DNA of 64,000 nt from Defluviicoccus sp046348835 (GCA_046348835.1 JAXMDM010000005.1:62001-126000), one strand, 5' to 3'; positions 16,371 to 24,744 are shown, counted from the stretch's first letter. Translations and numbers: made by a program. The notes: a model not told the origin generated them from the sequence alone.

Positions 16371-17774
16371 GTGCTGGACGAGAACGAGCGTAACCGGTCC
16401 CCCGGCCGGGGCCCGGCGGCGCGGAAGGATACCTACGGCGATGCGGACTCGCTGCCGTCGCGGCTGAAACGGTATGCCCGGGTCGGGCAGACCATGAGCG
16501 GTCTCGCCGTCCGTCTGGCGGGAAACCAGTTGTTCGGGGTGCCGCTGGACAGGCTGGAGCACGCCGCCGAAATCAAGGCGGCGTTGGGCGGGCTGAAGGG
16601 GCCGCTGATGAAGGTGGCGCAAATCCTCGCCACCGTGCCCGACATGCTGCCGGAGGAGTACACCGCCGAGCTCGCTCAACTCCAACACAATGCGCCGTCG
16701 ATGGGATGGCCCTTCGTCAAGCGGCGGATGAGTGCGGAACTGGGGCCGGCCTGGCAGCGCCGCTTCGCCTCCTTCGAGCCGGTCGCCGCGGCGGCCGCCT
16801 CCCTCGGCCAGGTCCATCGGGCGACCGCCCTCGACGGCACCCGTCTCGCCTGCAAGCTGCAGTATCCGGACATGGCGTCGGCGGTCGAAGCCGACCTGCA
16901 GCAGTTGAAGCTCGTCTTCGCCATCTACCGCCGCTACGACGGCGCCGTCGACCCGTCCAACATCCATGCGGAGCTTTCCGCCCGGCTGCGCGAGGAACTG
17001 GATTACCGGCGCGAGGCCAAGCATATGCGCCTCTATGGCCGAATGCTGGCGGGTGAGCCGGGGGTGCACGTCCCCGAACCCATCGCCGAGCTATCGAGCG
17101 ATCGGCTGCTGACCATGACCTGGCTCGACGGCGAGCCGATCCTGTCGTTCGTCGACCGCCACAAGGACCTGCGCAACGCCGTCGCCGCCAACATGTTCCG
17201 GGCGTGGTACGTGCCATTCTACGAGTACGGCGTCCTCCACGGCGATCCGCACCTGGGCAACTACACGGTGCGTCCGGACGGCTCCATCAATCTCCTCGAC
17301 TTCGGCTGCATCCGGGTGTTCCCCGGGTCGTTCATCGGCGCCGTGATCGACCTGTATTGGGCGCTGCGCCGCGACGACCGCGCCCTCGCCGTACATGCCT
17401 ACGAAACCTGGGGCTTCTCCAATCTTTCCCACGAGGTTATCGACATCCTCAACCAGTGGGCGCGATTCCTTTACGGCCCGCTGATGGAGGACCGCATGCG
17501 GCCGATCCAGGACGACAGTATCGCCATGTACGGCGCCCGGGTGGCCGGGAAGGTGCAGCGGGAACTGCGCGAGAAGGGCGGCGTCACCCCGCCGCGCGAG
17601 TTCGTGCTGATGGACCGGGCGGCGATCGGTCTCGGCAGCGTCTTCACCCGCCTTAACGCGGAGCTCAACTGGCACCGCCTATTCCACCAGCTGATCGAAG
17701 GCTTCGATCCGGCGACGATCGCCGGTCGGCAGGCGGACGCGTTGGCGGCCGTCTCTCTCCCCCCTCCGGCGTAG
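16371..17774 (+). CDS. ABC1/AarF-family atypical kinase
   Basis: A 467-residue UbiB/ABC1-family protein. The family's KxGQ-type motif appears as PLMKVAQILATVPDMLPEEY, followed by ASLGQVHRA, CKLQYPDM (the ATP-site lysine region) and the catalytic/metal segment VLHGDPHLGNYTV with LLDFGCIR. Related proteins support ubiquinone synthesis or lipid-linked processes in the membrane; this one belongs to the AarF-like soluble group by its lack of clear C-terminal membrane helices. The start is a GTG at 16371 with GTGGAG about 12 bases upstream. It stands between pepF and a YbjQ gene, all in one direction. Confidence 0.88.
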   Translation: MLDENERNRSPGRGPAARKDTYGDADSLPSRLKRYARVGQTMSGLAVRLAGNQLFGVPLDRLEHAAEIKAALGGLKGPLMKVAQILATVPDMLPEEYTAELAQLQHNAPSMGWPFVKRRMSAELGPAWQRRFASFEPVAAAAASLGQVHRATALDGTRLACKLQYPDMASAVEADLQQLKLVFAIYRRYDGAVDPSNIHAELSARLREELDYRREAKHMRLYGRMLAGEPGVHVPEPIAELSSDRLLTMTWLDGEPILSFVDRHKDLRNAVAANMFRAWYVPFYEYGVLHGDPHLGNYTVRPDGSINLLDFGCIRVFPGSFIGAVIDLYWALRRDDRALAVHAYETWGFSNLSHEVIDILNQWARFLYGPLMEDRMRPIQDDSIAMYGARVAGKVQRELREKGGVTPPREFVLMDRAAIGLGSVFTRLNAELNWHRLFHQLIEGFDPATIAGRQADALAAVSLPPPA

Positions 17775-17813
17775 GTTCGGTAAGCAAGCATGTTCGGCAG
17801 CAAGGAAGCCTCG

Positions 17814-18137
17814 ATGATCGTAACCACCACCGACGGCGTCGACGGCCGCCGGGTCACGGCATACCTCGGCATCGTCGCCGGGGAGGCGGTGATGGGGACC
17901 AACGTCCTTCGCGATCTTTTCGCCAGCATCCGCGACATCGTCGGTGGCCGCTCCGGCTCCTATGAGAAGGAACTGAGGACGGCGAAGAGCGTCGCCATCG
18001 AGGAAATGACCGATGCCGCCAAGGAACTGGGCGCCGACGCGATCATCGGTGTGGATCTCGACTACGAACACCTCGGCACCGGCGACCGCTCGATGCTGAT
18101 GGTCACCGCCAACGGCACCGCGGTGAAGCTGGGCTAG
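17814..18137 (+). CDS. YbjQ/UPF0145-family protein
   Basis: A 107-residue protein of the YbjQ (DUF74) heavy-metal-binding-like family, which forms homopentamers and has no confirmed function. The start at 17814 gives the family's usual opening MIVTTTDGVDGRRVTAYLGI and has AAGGAAG eight bases upstream; an ATG eight codons earlier is open but poorer. Conserved SVAIEEMTDAAKELGADAII and GVDLDYEH are visible. It follows the ABC1 kinase by about 40 bases. Confidence 0.88.
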   Translation: MIVTTTDGVDGRRVTAYLGIVAGEAVMGTNVLRDLFASIRDIVGGRSGSYEKELRTAKSVAIEEMTDAAKELGADAIIGVDLDYEHLGTGDRSMLMVTANGTAVKLG

Positions 18138-18148
18138 ACTGGTCCGCC

Positions 18149-18601
18149 TCAGCCGGCCGCCGCGAACGGATCGATGACGCGGACCGAACCGTAAAGGCGG
18201 TTGGCCTGGAAATCCTCCGAATAGATCGTATCGAGGCCGTAGTGCTCGGCGTACGCCCAGAGATGGGCATCGAACCAGGACATCCGGTAGGCGGCGAAGC
18301 CACGAAGGGCGAGGAGGACCATTTCGTCGGCGGGATAGAGAATGGGGAATTCGACCAGAAGCTCTTCGACTTCGCGGCAAGCCTCGGGCAGATCGAGGAT
18401 CGGTCGCCCGGCCAGCAGCGGCCGGGTCGCCGCCGCGACGAATTCGACGATCGCCTGATGTGGGATGGCGATGGACTGCTGGCGGATCCCGGCCTCCAGC
18501 AGGTCCGCGGCAATGCGACGCTTTTCCGGATAGCGCGGGTCGTAGCGGTAGACGAGCACGTTGGTGTCAACGAGCGCGGCCACGATCGCCGTAAAGATCA
18601 T
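18149..18601 (-). CDS. PIN-domain toxin (VapC-like)
   Basis: A 150-residue PIN-domain ribonuclease, the probable toxin of a type II toxin-antitoxin pair. The acidic metal-site residues appear as VAALVDTNVLVYRYD near the N-terminus, the glutamate in IPHQAIVEFVAA, and MSWFDAHLWAYAE followed by IYSEDFQ at the C-terminus. I start at the ATG at 18601, which gives the family's short leader; the frame continues back to 18658. The start lies inside the antitoxin's last codons, so the pair overlaps by about 35 bases and is translationally linked. Confidence 0.85.
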   Translation of the reverse strand: MIFTAIVAALVDTNVLVYRYDPRYPEKRRIAADLLEAGIRQQSIAIPHQAIVEFVAAATRPLLAGRPILDLPEACREVEELLVEFPILYPADEMVLLALRGFAAYRMSWFDAHLWAYAEHYGLDTIYSEDFQANRLYGSVRVIDPFAAAG

Positions 18602-18863
18602 CCCGGGACCAGCCGCGATCTTCTTGCGGCCCTTCGTCGGCGCAAGGGTCGGCGGCATCGCGCTGTTGCTGCCGCTCCAGCGATGCCCGGAACATCGCCA
18701 GTTTTTCCTCGATCGTCAGATCTCTTCGTCTGCGTCTCCGTGGAACGACCCTGATCGTAGTCCTCTCGTCGATCCAATCGATCTCGTCCCCCGGCTTGAG
18801 GCCGAACTTGTCGGCCAGGGCCTTCGGGATGGTGACCTGCAGCTTACTCGTAACCTTACCCAT
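18567..18863 (-). CDS. AbrB/SpoVT-type antitoxin
   Basis: A 98-residue antitoxin with an N-terminal swapped-hairpin AbrB DNA-binding domain: GKVTSKLQVTIPKALADKFG then LKPGDEIDWID. Such antitoxins bind their own promoter and neutralise the toxin through a flexible C-terminus; here residues 40-60 are Arg-rich (RRRRRRDL), then a helical toxin-binding segment (EKLAMFRASLERQQ). The start ATG at 18863 has AAGGAT directly in front of it, with a palindromic promoter just upstream. The 3' end overlaps the PIN toxin gene. Confidence 0.87.
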   Translation of the reverse strand: MGKVTSKLQVTIPKALADKFGLKPGDEIDWIDERTTIRVVPRRRRRRDLTIEEKLAMFRASLERQQQRDAADPCADEGPQEDRGWSRDDLYGDRGRAR

Positions 18864-18869
18864 ATCCTT

Positions 18870-18897
18870 ACTCTAACAAGGACAATGTCCTTGTCAA
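18870..18897 (-). promoter_or_regulatory. Toxin-antitoxin promoter with embedded operator
   Basis: On the minus strand TTGACA (18897-18892) and TAGAGT (18875-18870) are 16 bases apart. A perfect palindrome, CAAGGACA-A-TGTCCTTG at 18877-18893, fills the spacer. It is the expected autorepression site for the AbrB-type antitoxin. The -10 ends six bases before the antitoxin ATG, so transcription might start at or next to the start codon. Confidence 0.65.
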
Positions 18898-19042
18898 TCC
18901 GGGCCCTTGTTGGCGCGCCGGCTTCCCCTTGCGGCTGCAAGGCATTCGAACCCTCGTCGGCAGGTCGGCCTTGTGCATTCGGGATGGACCGGGCATAAAC
19001 CCGCAACATCAACGAGCGAGGGCAGTCGCGGGGGAGGCCAAG

Positions 19043-20194
19043 ATGAAGCTAGCGATACCCAGGGAGCGTATGCCCGGAGAAACCCGGGTTGCCGCATCCC
19101 CCGACATGGTTAAGAAATACATCCAATTGGGGTTCGACGTCGTCGTCGAGAAGAGCGCCGGCGACGATTCCTCGATCCCCGATGCCGAGTTTCAGGCGGC
19201 CGGTGCAACCATCGGTAAGGACGAGGCGTCGACGTTGAAAGACGCCGACGTCGTCATCAAGATCCAAGGGCCGATCGTCGACGGTAATCTCGACGAGATC
19301 GCCATGCTCAAGCCGGGCTCGGTTCTTATTGCCCAGTTGCAGGCGCTGATTCACCCCGAGGTGGCGAAGGCTCTCGCCGACGCCCGCATCACCGCCTTCG
19401 CCATGGAACTGATGCCGCGCATCTCGCGTGCCCAGTCCATGGACATCCTGTCGAGTCAGAACAACCTCGCGGGATACAAGGCGGTCATCGATGGTGCCGC
19501 CGAGTTCGGTTCGGCGCTGCCGATGATGATGACGGCCGGCGGCACGGTGCCGGCGGCGAAAGTGTTCGTCATGGGCGTCGGCGTCGCCGGTCTGCAGGCG
19601 ATCGCGACGGCGAAGCGGCTGGGCGCCGTGGTCACCGCCAATGACGTGCGGCCGGCGACCAAGGAGCAGGTGGAAAGCCTCGGCGGCAAGTTCCTGATGG
19701 TCGACGAGGCGGCGATGAAGGACGCCGAGACCTCCGGCGGCTATGCCAAGGAGATGTCCGAGGACTACAAGCGGCGCGCCGCCGAAGTGGTCGCCGAACA
19801 CGTCAAGAAGCAGGACATCATCGTCACCACCGCCCTCATTCCGGGAAAACCGGCGCCGAAGCTCATCAGCGAAGAGATGGTGAAGAGCATGAAGCCGGGG
19901 TCGGTCATCGTCGACCTGGCGGCGGAGACGGGCGGCAACTGTGCCCTGACCGAACCGGGCAAGGTGGTGGTCAAGCACGACGTCAAGATCGTCGGCCATC
20001 TCAACGTGCCGGGGCGATTGCCCAAGGATGCGAGCCAGTTGTTCGCCCGCAACATCTTCAACTTCCTATCCCCGCACGTCGACAAGACGGCGAAGGCGCT
20101 GGCGTTCAAGTGGGACGACGAGACGGTGACCGGCACCCTCGTCTGTCGCGACGGGGCCGTCGTCAATCCGCTGCTCACCGGGGAGGCTAAGTAA
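19043..20194 (+). CDS. pntAA: NAD(P) transhydrogenase subunit alpha part 1
   Basis: A 383-residue NAD(H)-binding domain I of the proton-translocating transhydrogenase, which uses the proton gradient to reduce NADP+ with NADH. It starts MKLAIPRERMPGETRVA with GGGGAGG upstream and carries the NAD-binding glycine motif VMGVGVAGLQAIATAKRLGA with the following VTANDVRPATKEQ. It is the split form typical of alphaproteobacteria: the membrane part of alpha is a separate gene that starts directly after this stop codon. First gene of a three-gene operon ended by a strong terminator at 22066-22090. Confidence 0.96.
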   Translation: MKLAIPRERMPGETRVAASPDMVKKYIQLGFDVVVEKSAGDDSSIPDAEFQAAGATIGKDEASTLKDADVVIKIQGPIVDGNLDEIAMLKPGSVLIAQLQALIHPEVAKALADARITAFAMELMPRISRAQSMDILSSQNNLAGYKAVIDGAAEFGSALPMMMTAGGTVPAAKVFVMGVGVAGLQAIATAKRLGAVVTANDVRPATKEQVESLGGKFLMVDEAAMKDAETSGGYAKEMSEDYKRRAAEVVAEHVKKQDIIVTTALIPGKPAPKLISEEMVKSMKPGSVIVDLAAETGGNCALTEPGKVVVKHDVKIVGHLNVPGRLPKDASQLFARNIFNFLSPHVDKTAKALAFKWDDETVTGTLVCRDGAVVNPLLTGEAK

Positions 20195-20611
20195 ATGGAT
20201 TCCTCAACCATCGTCGAGCAGGCTGCTAAACTGGCGAACGAGGCGGCCAGCCTGGCCGAACAAGCGGGCGCGCTCGCCGCCGCCGCCGCGCAGATCACCA
20301 CCCCCGAGGCGGCCGCGGCCGGCCACGGCGGCTTCCTCGCCCTGTTCACGGTCTTCGTGTTGGCCGTTTTCGTGGGCTTCTACGTGGTCTGGAGCGTCAC
20401 CCCGGCGCTGCACTCGCCCCTGATGAGCGTCACCAACGCCATTTCCTCGGTGATCATCGTCGGCGGTCTGCTCGCCGCCGGCCCGGCGCACTTCGACTTC
20501 TCCAAGATCATGGGGTTCCTCGCGGTCATCCTGGCGTCGGTGAACATCTTCGGCGGTTTCATCGTCACCCAGCGCATGCTCGCCATGTTCAAGAAAAAAG
20601 TGAAGAAGTAG
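20195..20611 (+). CDS. pntAB: NAD(P) transhydrogenase subunit alpha part 2
   Basis: A 138-residue membrane subunit. The N-terminal 45 residues are Ala/Gln-rich and linker-like. Three or four membrane segments follow, including FLALFTVFVLAVFVGFYVVW and AISSVIIVGGLLAAG, ending in a basic KKKVKK tail. The ATG directly abuts the pntAA stop, so translation is coupled. pntB follows after 13 bases. In other alphaproteobacteria this small subunit forms part of the proton channel of the transhydrogenase. Confidence 0.95.
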   Translation: MDSSTIVEQAAKLANEAASLAEQAGALAAAAAQITTPEAAAAGHGGFLALFTVFVLAVFVGFYVVWSVTPALHSPLMSVTNAISSVIIVGGLLAAGPAHFDFSKIMGFLAVILASVNIFGGFIVTQRMLAMFKKKVKK

Positions 20612-20624
20612 GGGGAACGGGAAC

Positions 20625-22019
20625 ATGGCTGAGACTTGGACAGGCTTCGCCTATCTCATTGCGGCGGTTTTGTTCATCCTCGCCCTGCGGGGACTGAGCA
20701 ATCCGGAATCCGCCCGTCAGGGCAACATGTTCGGCATCGCCGGCATGATCATCGCGGTGGTGACGACCCTGGCCAGCCCGGGCGTGGTCAGCTACTGGAT
20801 GATCATCCTCGGCATCCTCATCGGCGGCGGCGCCGGTACGGTGATCGCCTGGCGCATCCAGATGACGGCGCTGCCGCAGCTGGTCGCCGCCTTCCACTCG
20901 CTGGTCGGTTTGGCCGCCGTCTTCGTCGCCACCGCCGCCCTCTACCATCCGGAGGCCTACGGCATCGGCACGGCGGGGCATATCCATACCGGCAGCCTGG
21001 TGGAGATGTCGCTGGGTGTCGCCGTCGGCGCCATCACCTTCTCCGGCTCGGTCATCGCCTTCCTCAAGCTGCAGGGGCTGATGAGCGGCAATCCAATCAT
21101 CTTTCCGTTTCAGCATCCGCTGAACGCGGTGATCGGCGTCGTCATCGTCCTTAGCATCATCTGGTTCTCGGCAACCGAATCCTACGCCGCGTACTGGGCG
21201 ATCGTGCTGCTGTCGTTCGCCATCGGCTTCCTCCTGATCGTGCCCATCGGCGGCGCCGACATGCCGGTGGTCGTCTCGATGCTCAACTCCTACTCGGGGT
21301 GGGCGGCGGCCGGCATCGGCTTTACCCTCGCCAACCCGGCCCTGGTGATCACCGGGGCGCTGGTCGGCTCGTCGGGTGCCATCCTCAGCTACATCATGTG
21401 CAAGGGGATGAACCGGTCGATCTTCAACGTGCTCTTGGGCGGCTTCGGCGGCGAAGGCGCGTTGCCGGCGGCCGGCGCCGGCTCCGGCGGCAAGACGGTC
21501 AAGTCGGGATCGGCCGAGGACGCCGCCTTCATCATGAAGAACGCCAACAAGGTGATCATCATCCCGGGCTACGGGATGGCGGTGGCCCAGGCCCAGCACG
21601 CCGTCCGCGAGATGGCCGACAAGCTGAAGGCGGAGGGCGTCGACGTGAAGTACGCCATCCACCCGGTGGCCGGCCGCATGCCGGGCCACATGAACGTGCT
21701 GCTGGCGGAAGCCAACGTCCCCTACGACGAGGTGTTCGAGCTCGAGGAGATCAACCACGAGTTCTCCACCGCCGACGTCGCCTACGTCATCGGCGCCAAC
21801 GACATCACCAACCCGTCGGCGCGCACCGACAAGTCGAGCCCCATTTACGGCATGCCGATCCTCGATGCCGACAAGGCGGGGACGACGCTGTTCGTCAAGC
21901 GGTCGATGGCGTCCGGCTACGCCGGGGTCGACAACCCGCTGTTCTTCGGCGACAAGACGATGATGCTGTTCGGCGACGCCAAGAAGATGACCGAGGAAAT
22001 CGTCCAAGCCCTCGGCTAG
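20625..22019 (+). CDS. pntB: NAD(P) transhydrogenase subunit beta
   Basis: A 464-residue beta subunit with about nine N-terminal membrane helices (domain II) and a C-terminal NADP(H)-binding domain III. Domain III shows VIIIPGYGMAVAQAQHAV, IHPVAGRMPGHMNVLLAEA, VAYVIGANDITNPSA and the NADP-site SMASGYAGVDNPLFF. Length is normal. The start has GGGGGAACGGG upstream. Third gene of the pntAA-pntAB-pntB operon. Confidence 0.97.
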   Translation: MAETWTGFAYLIAAVLFILALRGLSNPESARQGNMFGIAGMIIAVVTTLASPGVVSYWMIILGILIGGGAGTVIAWRIQMTALPQLVAAFHSLVGLAAVFVATAALYHPEAYGIGTAGHIHTGSLVEMSLGVAVGAITFSGSVIAFLKLQGLMSGNPIIFPFQHPLNAVIGVVIVLSIIWFSATESYAAYWAIVLLSFAIGFLLIVPIGGADMPVVVSMLNSYSGWAAAGIGFTLANPALVITGALVGSSGAILSYIMCKGMNRSIFNVLLGGFGGEGALPAAGAGSGGKTVKSGSAEDAAFIMKNANKVIIIPGYGMAVAQAQHAVREMADKLKAEGVDVKYAIHPVAGRMPGHMNVLLAEANVPYDEVFELEEINHEFSTADVAYVIGANDITNPSARTDKSSPIYGMPILDADKAGTTLFVKRSMASGYAGVDNPLFFGDKTMMLFGDAKKMTEEIVQALG

Positions 22020-22065
22020 CCGAGGACCGACCCGGAATAACAATAACAATAACGAGGACCAAACG

Positions 22066-22090
22066 AGCGGGGCTTCAGCCCCGCTTTTTT
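22066..22090 (+). terminator. Intrinsic terminator of the pnt operon
   Basis: AGCGGGGC (22066-22073) and GCCCCGCT (22078-22085) form an 8-bp stem around TTCA, followed by a run of six T. It lies 47 bases after the pntB stop and only 60 bases before the next start, so the next gene must have its own promoter or be read through weakly. Confidence 0.9.
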
Positions 22091-22149
22091 GTGCGCGCGA
22101 TTTGGATCATATTCTACCGCAGGGACAACGCGACGAACGGGGGGAAGGG

Positions 22150-24021
22150 GTGTCCGAGAACCCGCCAACGAGCCGGCCGGCGGCCCGGGATCGCCCGAGG
22201 CATATCCTCATTTTCCTGTCGTCGCCGGGCGACGTGGGCGAAGAGCGGAGGCTCGCCCGTCAACTGATCAAGGACCGGCTGCCGGTCGATCCGTTCCTGC
22301 GCGGGCGCGCCACCTTCGACGCGGTGAGCTGGGACGATCCCGACGCGGGGACGCCGATGCTGGGCACGCTCACCCCGCAGGACTGCGTCGATCGCTTCGG
22401 CGCCAAGCCCTCCGCGTGCGACATCGTCGTGGTCATGCTGTGGTCGCGGATGGGCACGCCGCTCCCCGACAATTACCGCAAGGCCAACGGCGAGCGCTTC
22501 CTGTCCGGCACCGAGTGGGAGTTCGAGGACGCCATCAACGGCGATCCGGCGCCGGATCTGCTCGTCTATCGCCGCGACGAGACCCCGAAGATCGATATCG
22601 ACGATCCCGATCTACCAGCCAAGCAGCAACAATACCGCCTGGTGAAGCAGTTCTTCGATGGCTTTCGCCATCCGGACGGCTCGCTCGTCCGGTCCTTCAC
22701 CCCTTACGGCAAACCCGAAGACTTTGTCCGCCGGCTGGGGGATGACCTGAGGCAACTGTTGCGACTGGCGCTCGACAAGGACGATGCTAAGGCCGAACTC
22801 CTACGGCGGGTCGATGAGCTGGAAGGGCAACTCGCCGAGAAAGACCGGCTGATCGGCGAGCTGAATGCGGCGGTCGAGGCGGTTGCGGCGGAAGCCAAAC
22901 AGCCGCAGCAGGAGGAGACGGTCGAGGCGGCGTTGCGCACCCTGGCGACGGGCGACGCGACCGAGGCGAAGGCCGTCCTTGCCGGCATCGTCGAGCGGAA
23001 GGCGGCCGAGGGATCGCGTGCCCTGGCTGAGGCGGCGGCGGCGGCGCGCCATCTCGGCACCCTGGCGATGCTCGACGATACGCTGGAGGCTCTGCGCGCG
23101 TTCCGGCGCGCGGCAGATCTGGATCCGGCCGATACCTGGACCTGGATCCATATCTCGCGACTGGAGGTCCAGCGGGGTGACCTCGCCGCCGCCGGCACCG
23201 CGGCCCGGCGCGCCCGGCAAGCGGCCGAGCAGACGAACGACGCTCGGGATATCGCCGTGGCGGACAACGAACTGGGCGACGTGTTGGTGGCGCAGGGGAA
23301 GCTGGGCGATGCGCTCGCCGCCTATGCGGCGTCGCGGGCGATCTGCGAGCGGCTGGCCGCCGCCGATCCGGCGAATGCCGGCTGGCAGCGGGATCTTTCG
23401 GTGAGCCACAACAAGGTCGGCGACGTGCTGGTGGCGCAGGGGAAGCTGGGCGATGCGCTCGCCGCCTATGCGGCGTCGCGGGCGATCTGTGCGCGGCTGG
23501 CCGCCGCCGATCCGGCGAATGCCGGCTGGCAGCGGGATCTTTCGGTGAGCCACGACAAGGTCGGCGACGTGTTGGTGGCGCAGGGGAAGCTGGGCGATGC
23601 GCTCGCCGCCTATGCGGCGTCGCGGGCGATCTGCGAGCGGCTGGCTGCCGCCGATCCGGCGAATGCCGGCTGGCAGCGGGATCTTTCGGTGAGCCACGAC
23701 AAGGTCGGCGACGTGCTGGTGGCGCAGGGGAAGCTGGGCGATGCGCTCGCCGCCTATGCGGCGTCGCGGGCGATCCGCGAGCGGCTGGCCGCCGCCGATC
23801 CGGCGAACGCCGGCTGGCAGCGGGATCTCTTTGTATCCTATGCAAAACTCGGATCGGCTGAAGCGGGGATGGGAAATCCTGCTGCAGCAGAGCAGTGGTA
23901 CCGCAAGGCCGAGCCCATTGTCCGTCGTCTCGTCAGCCTCGATGCGACAAACGCGACGTGGCGGCAGGACCTCGACTGGCTGGAGGATCGCCTGCGCGAG
24001 GTTCCGACTGAGGCCGGCTGA
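22150..24021 (+). CDS. DUF4062/TIR-like domain fused to coiled coil and TPR repeats
   Basis: A 623-residue multidomain protein. Residues 17-205 form an N-terminal DUF4062/TIR-like signalling domain: RHILIFLSSPGDVGEERRLA, then a cysteine/valine core (SACDIVVVMLWSRMGTPLP) and SGTEWEFEDA, whose glutamate may match the TIR active-site position. Residues 215-250 look like a coiled coil. Two degenerate TPR-like segments follow, and residues 377-568 consist of four nearly identical 48-residue units (DVLVAQGKLGDALAAYAASR...). The start is uncertain: the GTG at 22150 with a GA-rich stretch upstream is preferred to a TTG at 22102. Such domains occur in STAND and antiviral sensors, but no NTPase domain is present here. 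Function is inferred only. Confidence 0.8.
   Translation: MSENPPTSRPAARDRPRHILIFLSSPGDVGEERRLARQLIKDRLPVDPFLRGRATFDAVSWDDPDAGTPMLGTLTPQDCVDRFGAKPSACDIVVVMLWSRMGTPLPDNYRKANGERFLSGTEWEFEDAINGDPAPDLLVYRRDETPKIDIDDPDLPAKQQQYRLVKQFFDGFRHPDGSLVRSFTPYGKPEDFVRRLGDDLRQLLRLALDKDDAKAELLRRVDELEGQLAEKDRLIGELNAAVEAVAAEAKQPQQEETVEAALRTLATGDATEAKAVLAGIVERKAAEGSRALAEAAAAARHLGTLAMLDDTLEALRAFRRAADLDPADTWTWIHISRLEVQRGDLAAAGTAARRARQAAEQTNDARDIAVADNELGDVLVAQGKLGDALAAYAASRAICERLAAADPANAGWQRDLSVSHNKVGDVLVAQGKLGDALAAYAASRAICARLAAADPANAGWQRDLSVSHDKVGDVLVAQGKLGDALAAYAASRAICERLAAADPANAGWQRDLSVSHDKVGDVLVAQGKLGDALAAYAASRAIRERLAAADPANAGWQRDLFVSYAKLGSAEAGMGNPAAAEQWYRKAEPIVRRLVSLDATNATWRQDLDWLEDRLREVPTEAG
23278..23853 (+). 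repeat. Four tandem 144-bp repeats coding for TPR units
   Basis: Units start at 23278, 23422, 23566 and 23710, each beginning GACGTG(T/C)TGGTGGCGCAGG. Differences among the copies are a few bases, including at the TGC/TGT/CGC codon and the AAC/GAC codon; the last copy diverges in its final 25 bases. Identity at synonymous sites means very recent expansion or gene conversion. All units keep the reading frame (48 codons each). Confidence 0.95.
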
Positions 24022-24034
24022 CTCGGTTCCCCGT

Positions 24035-24586
24035 TCAGGTGTCGGCGTCGGGGTCGGTGTCGGCTGCGGCGCCGAGGATCTCGATGGCGTCGCCGGTGCG
24101 GATCAGGCCGCCCGTCTGCACCCGGGTGCAGACGCCGCCCCAGCCGCCCAGCGCCCGGCCGAGCGGGCCACGGGCCAGCTCGTCGAGGCGGCGGCAGGGC
24201 GGCCGCCGGCGATCCCAGACGAGGACCGCCTCGCCGATGCGAAACACCCGGTCGGCCAGGTCGAGGAGGCGGATGCCGCGGGTGACGAGGTTGCGCCGGT
24301 GGATGCCGGGGGCGAGCGGGCGGTCGAATCGTCCTGCCGTCTTCACCAGGTGCTCGGCTTCGATCAGGGTCACCTGGCAGCGGCGGCGGGCGAAGGTGTG
24401 GCTGCGCGCGTCGCCGTAGCGATCGCCGGTCAGGCCGATGCCGGCGATCGCCTCGATGGCGTCGACGCAACGCATCTCGCCGGCGCGCTCACCGGTCAGC
24501 CAGATCGCCTCGACGATGCCGAGCGGAACCGCATCCGCCCCAAGCGCGTCCCCAAGGCCGGTTTCGGCCGCCTTCGTCCCGTCCAT
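24035..24586 (-). CDS. MOSC-domain protein
   Basis: A 183-residue MOSC-domain protein. These domains bind sulfurated molybdenum cofactor and occur in enzymes such as mARC and MoeA-linked sulfurases. Visible motifs are GIGLTGDRYGDARSH, IHRRNLVTRGIRLLDL and RRPPCRRLDEL, where the cysteine is the expected cofactor-near residue. The start at 24586 has GGGGAGGAAAG upstream; the frame is open further upstream across a repeat. It is convergent with the DUF4062/TPR gene, 13 bases away. No sulfurase partner is next to it; the role in molybdenum metabolism is inferred. Confidence 0.87.
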   Translation of the reverse strand: MDGTKAAETGLGDALGADAVPLGIVEAIWLTGERAGEMRCVDAIEAIAGIGLTGDRYGDARSHTFARRRCQVTLIEAEHLVKTAGRFDRPLAPGIHRRNLVTRGIRLLDLADRVFRIGEAVLVWDRRRPPCRRLDELARGPLGRALGGWGGVCTRVQTGGLIRTGDAIEILGAAADTDPDADT

Positions 24587-24644
24587 GCTTTCCTCCCCGG
24601 CGCTCTTTGCGGCAATGGAGACGGGTGCAAAAGGGCTCAACGTT

Positions 24645-24744
24645 CCCTCTCCCATGCGGGAGAGGGAAGGGGTGAGGGGGATGTTCCCAGCATCCGCCCC
24701 CTCACCCGGCGCTGCGCACCGCCCTCTCCCCGACGGGCGAGGGC
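24645..24744. repeat. Composite palindromic (REP-like) intergenic element
   Basis: Three nested stem-loops: CCCTCTCCC/GGGAGAGGG around ATGC (24645-24666), GGTGAGGGGG/CCCCCTCACC (24671-24706) and GCCCTC/GAGGGC (24721-24744). The wording resembles dispersed palindromic elements seen in many GC-rich proteobacterial genomes. It fills the gap between the MOSC gene and the secreted-protein gene; the rest of that 311-base gap (24587-24897) shows nothing I can name. Confidence 0.7.

Noticed and set aside
23278..23853. Tandem repeats considered as a CRISPR-like array
   Set aside because: Units are 144 bases, contiguous, in frame and without spacers; they encode TPR-like units.
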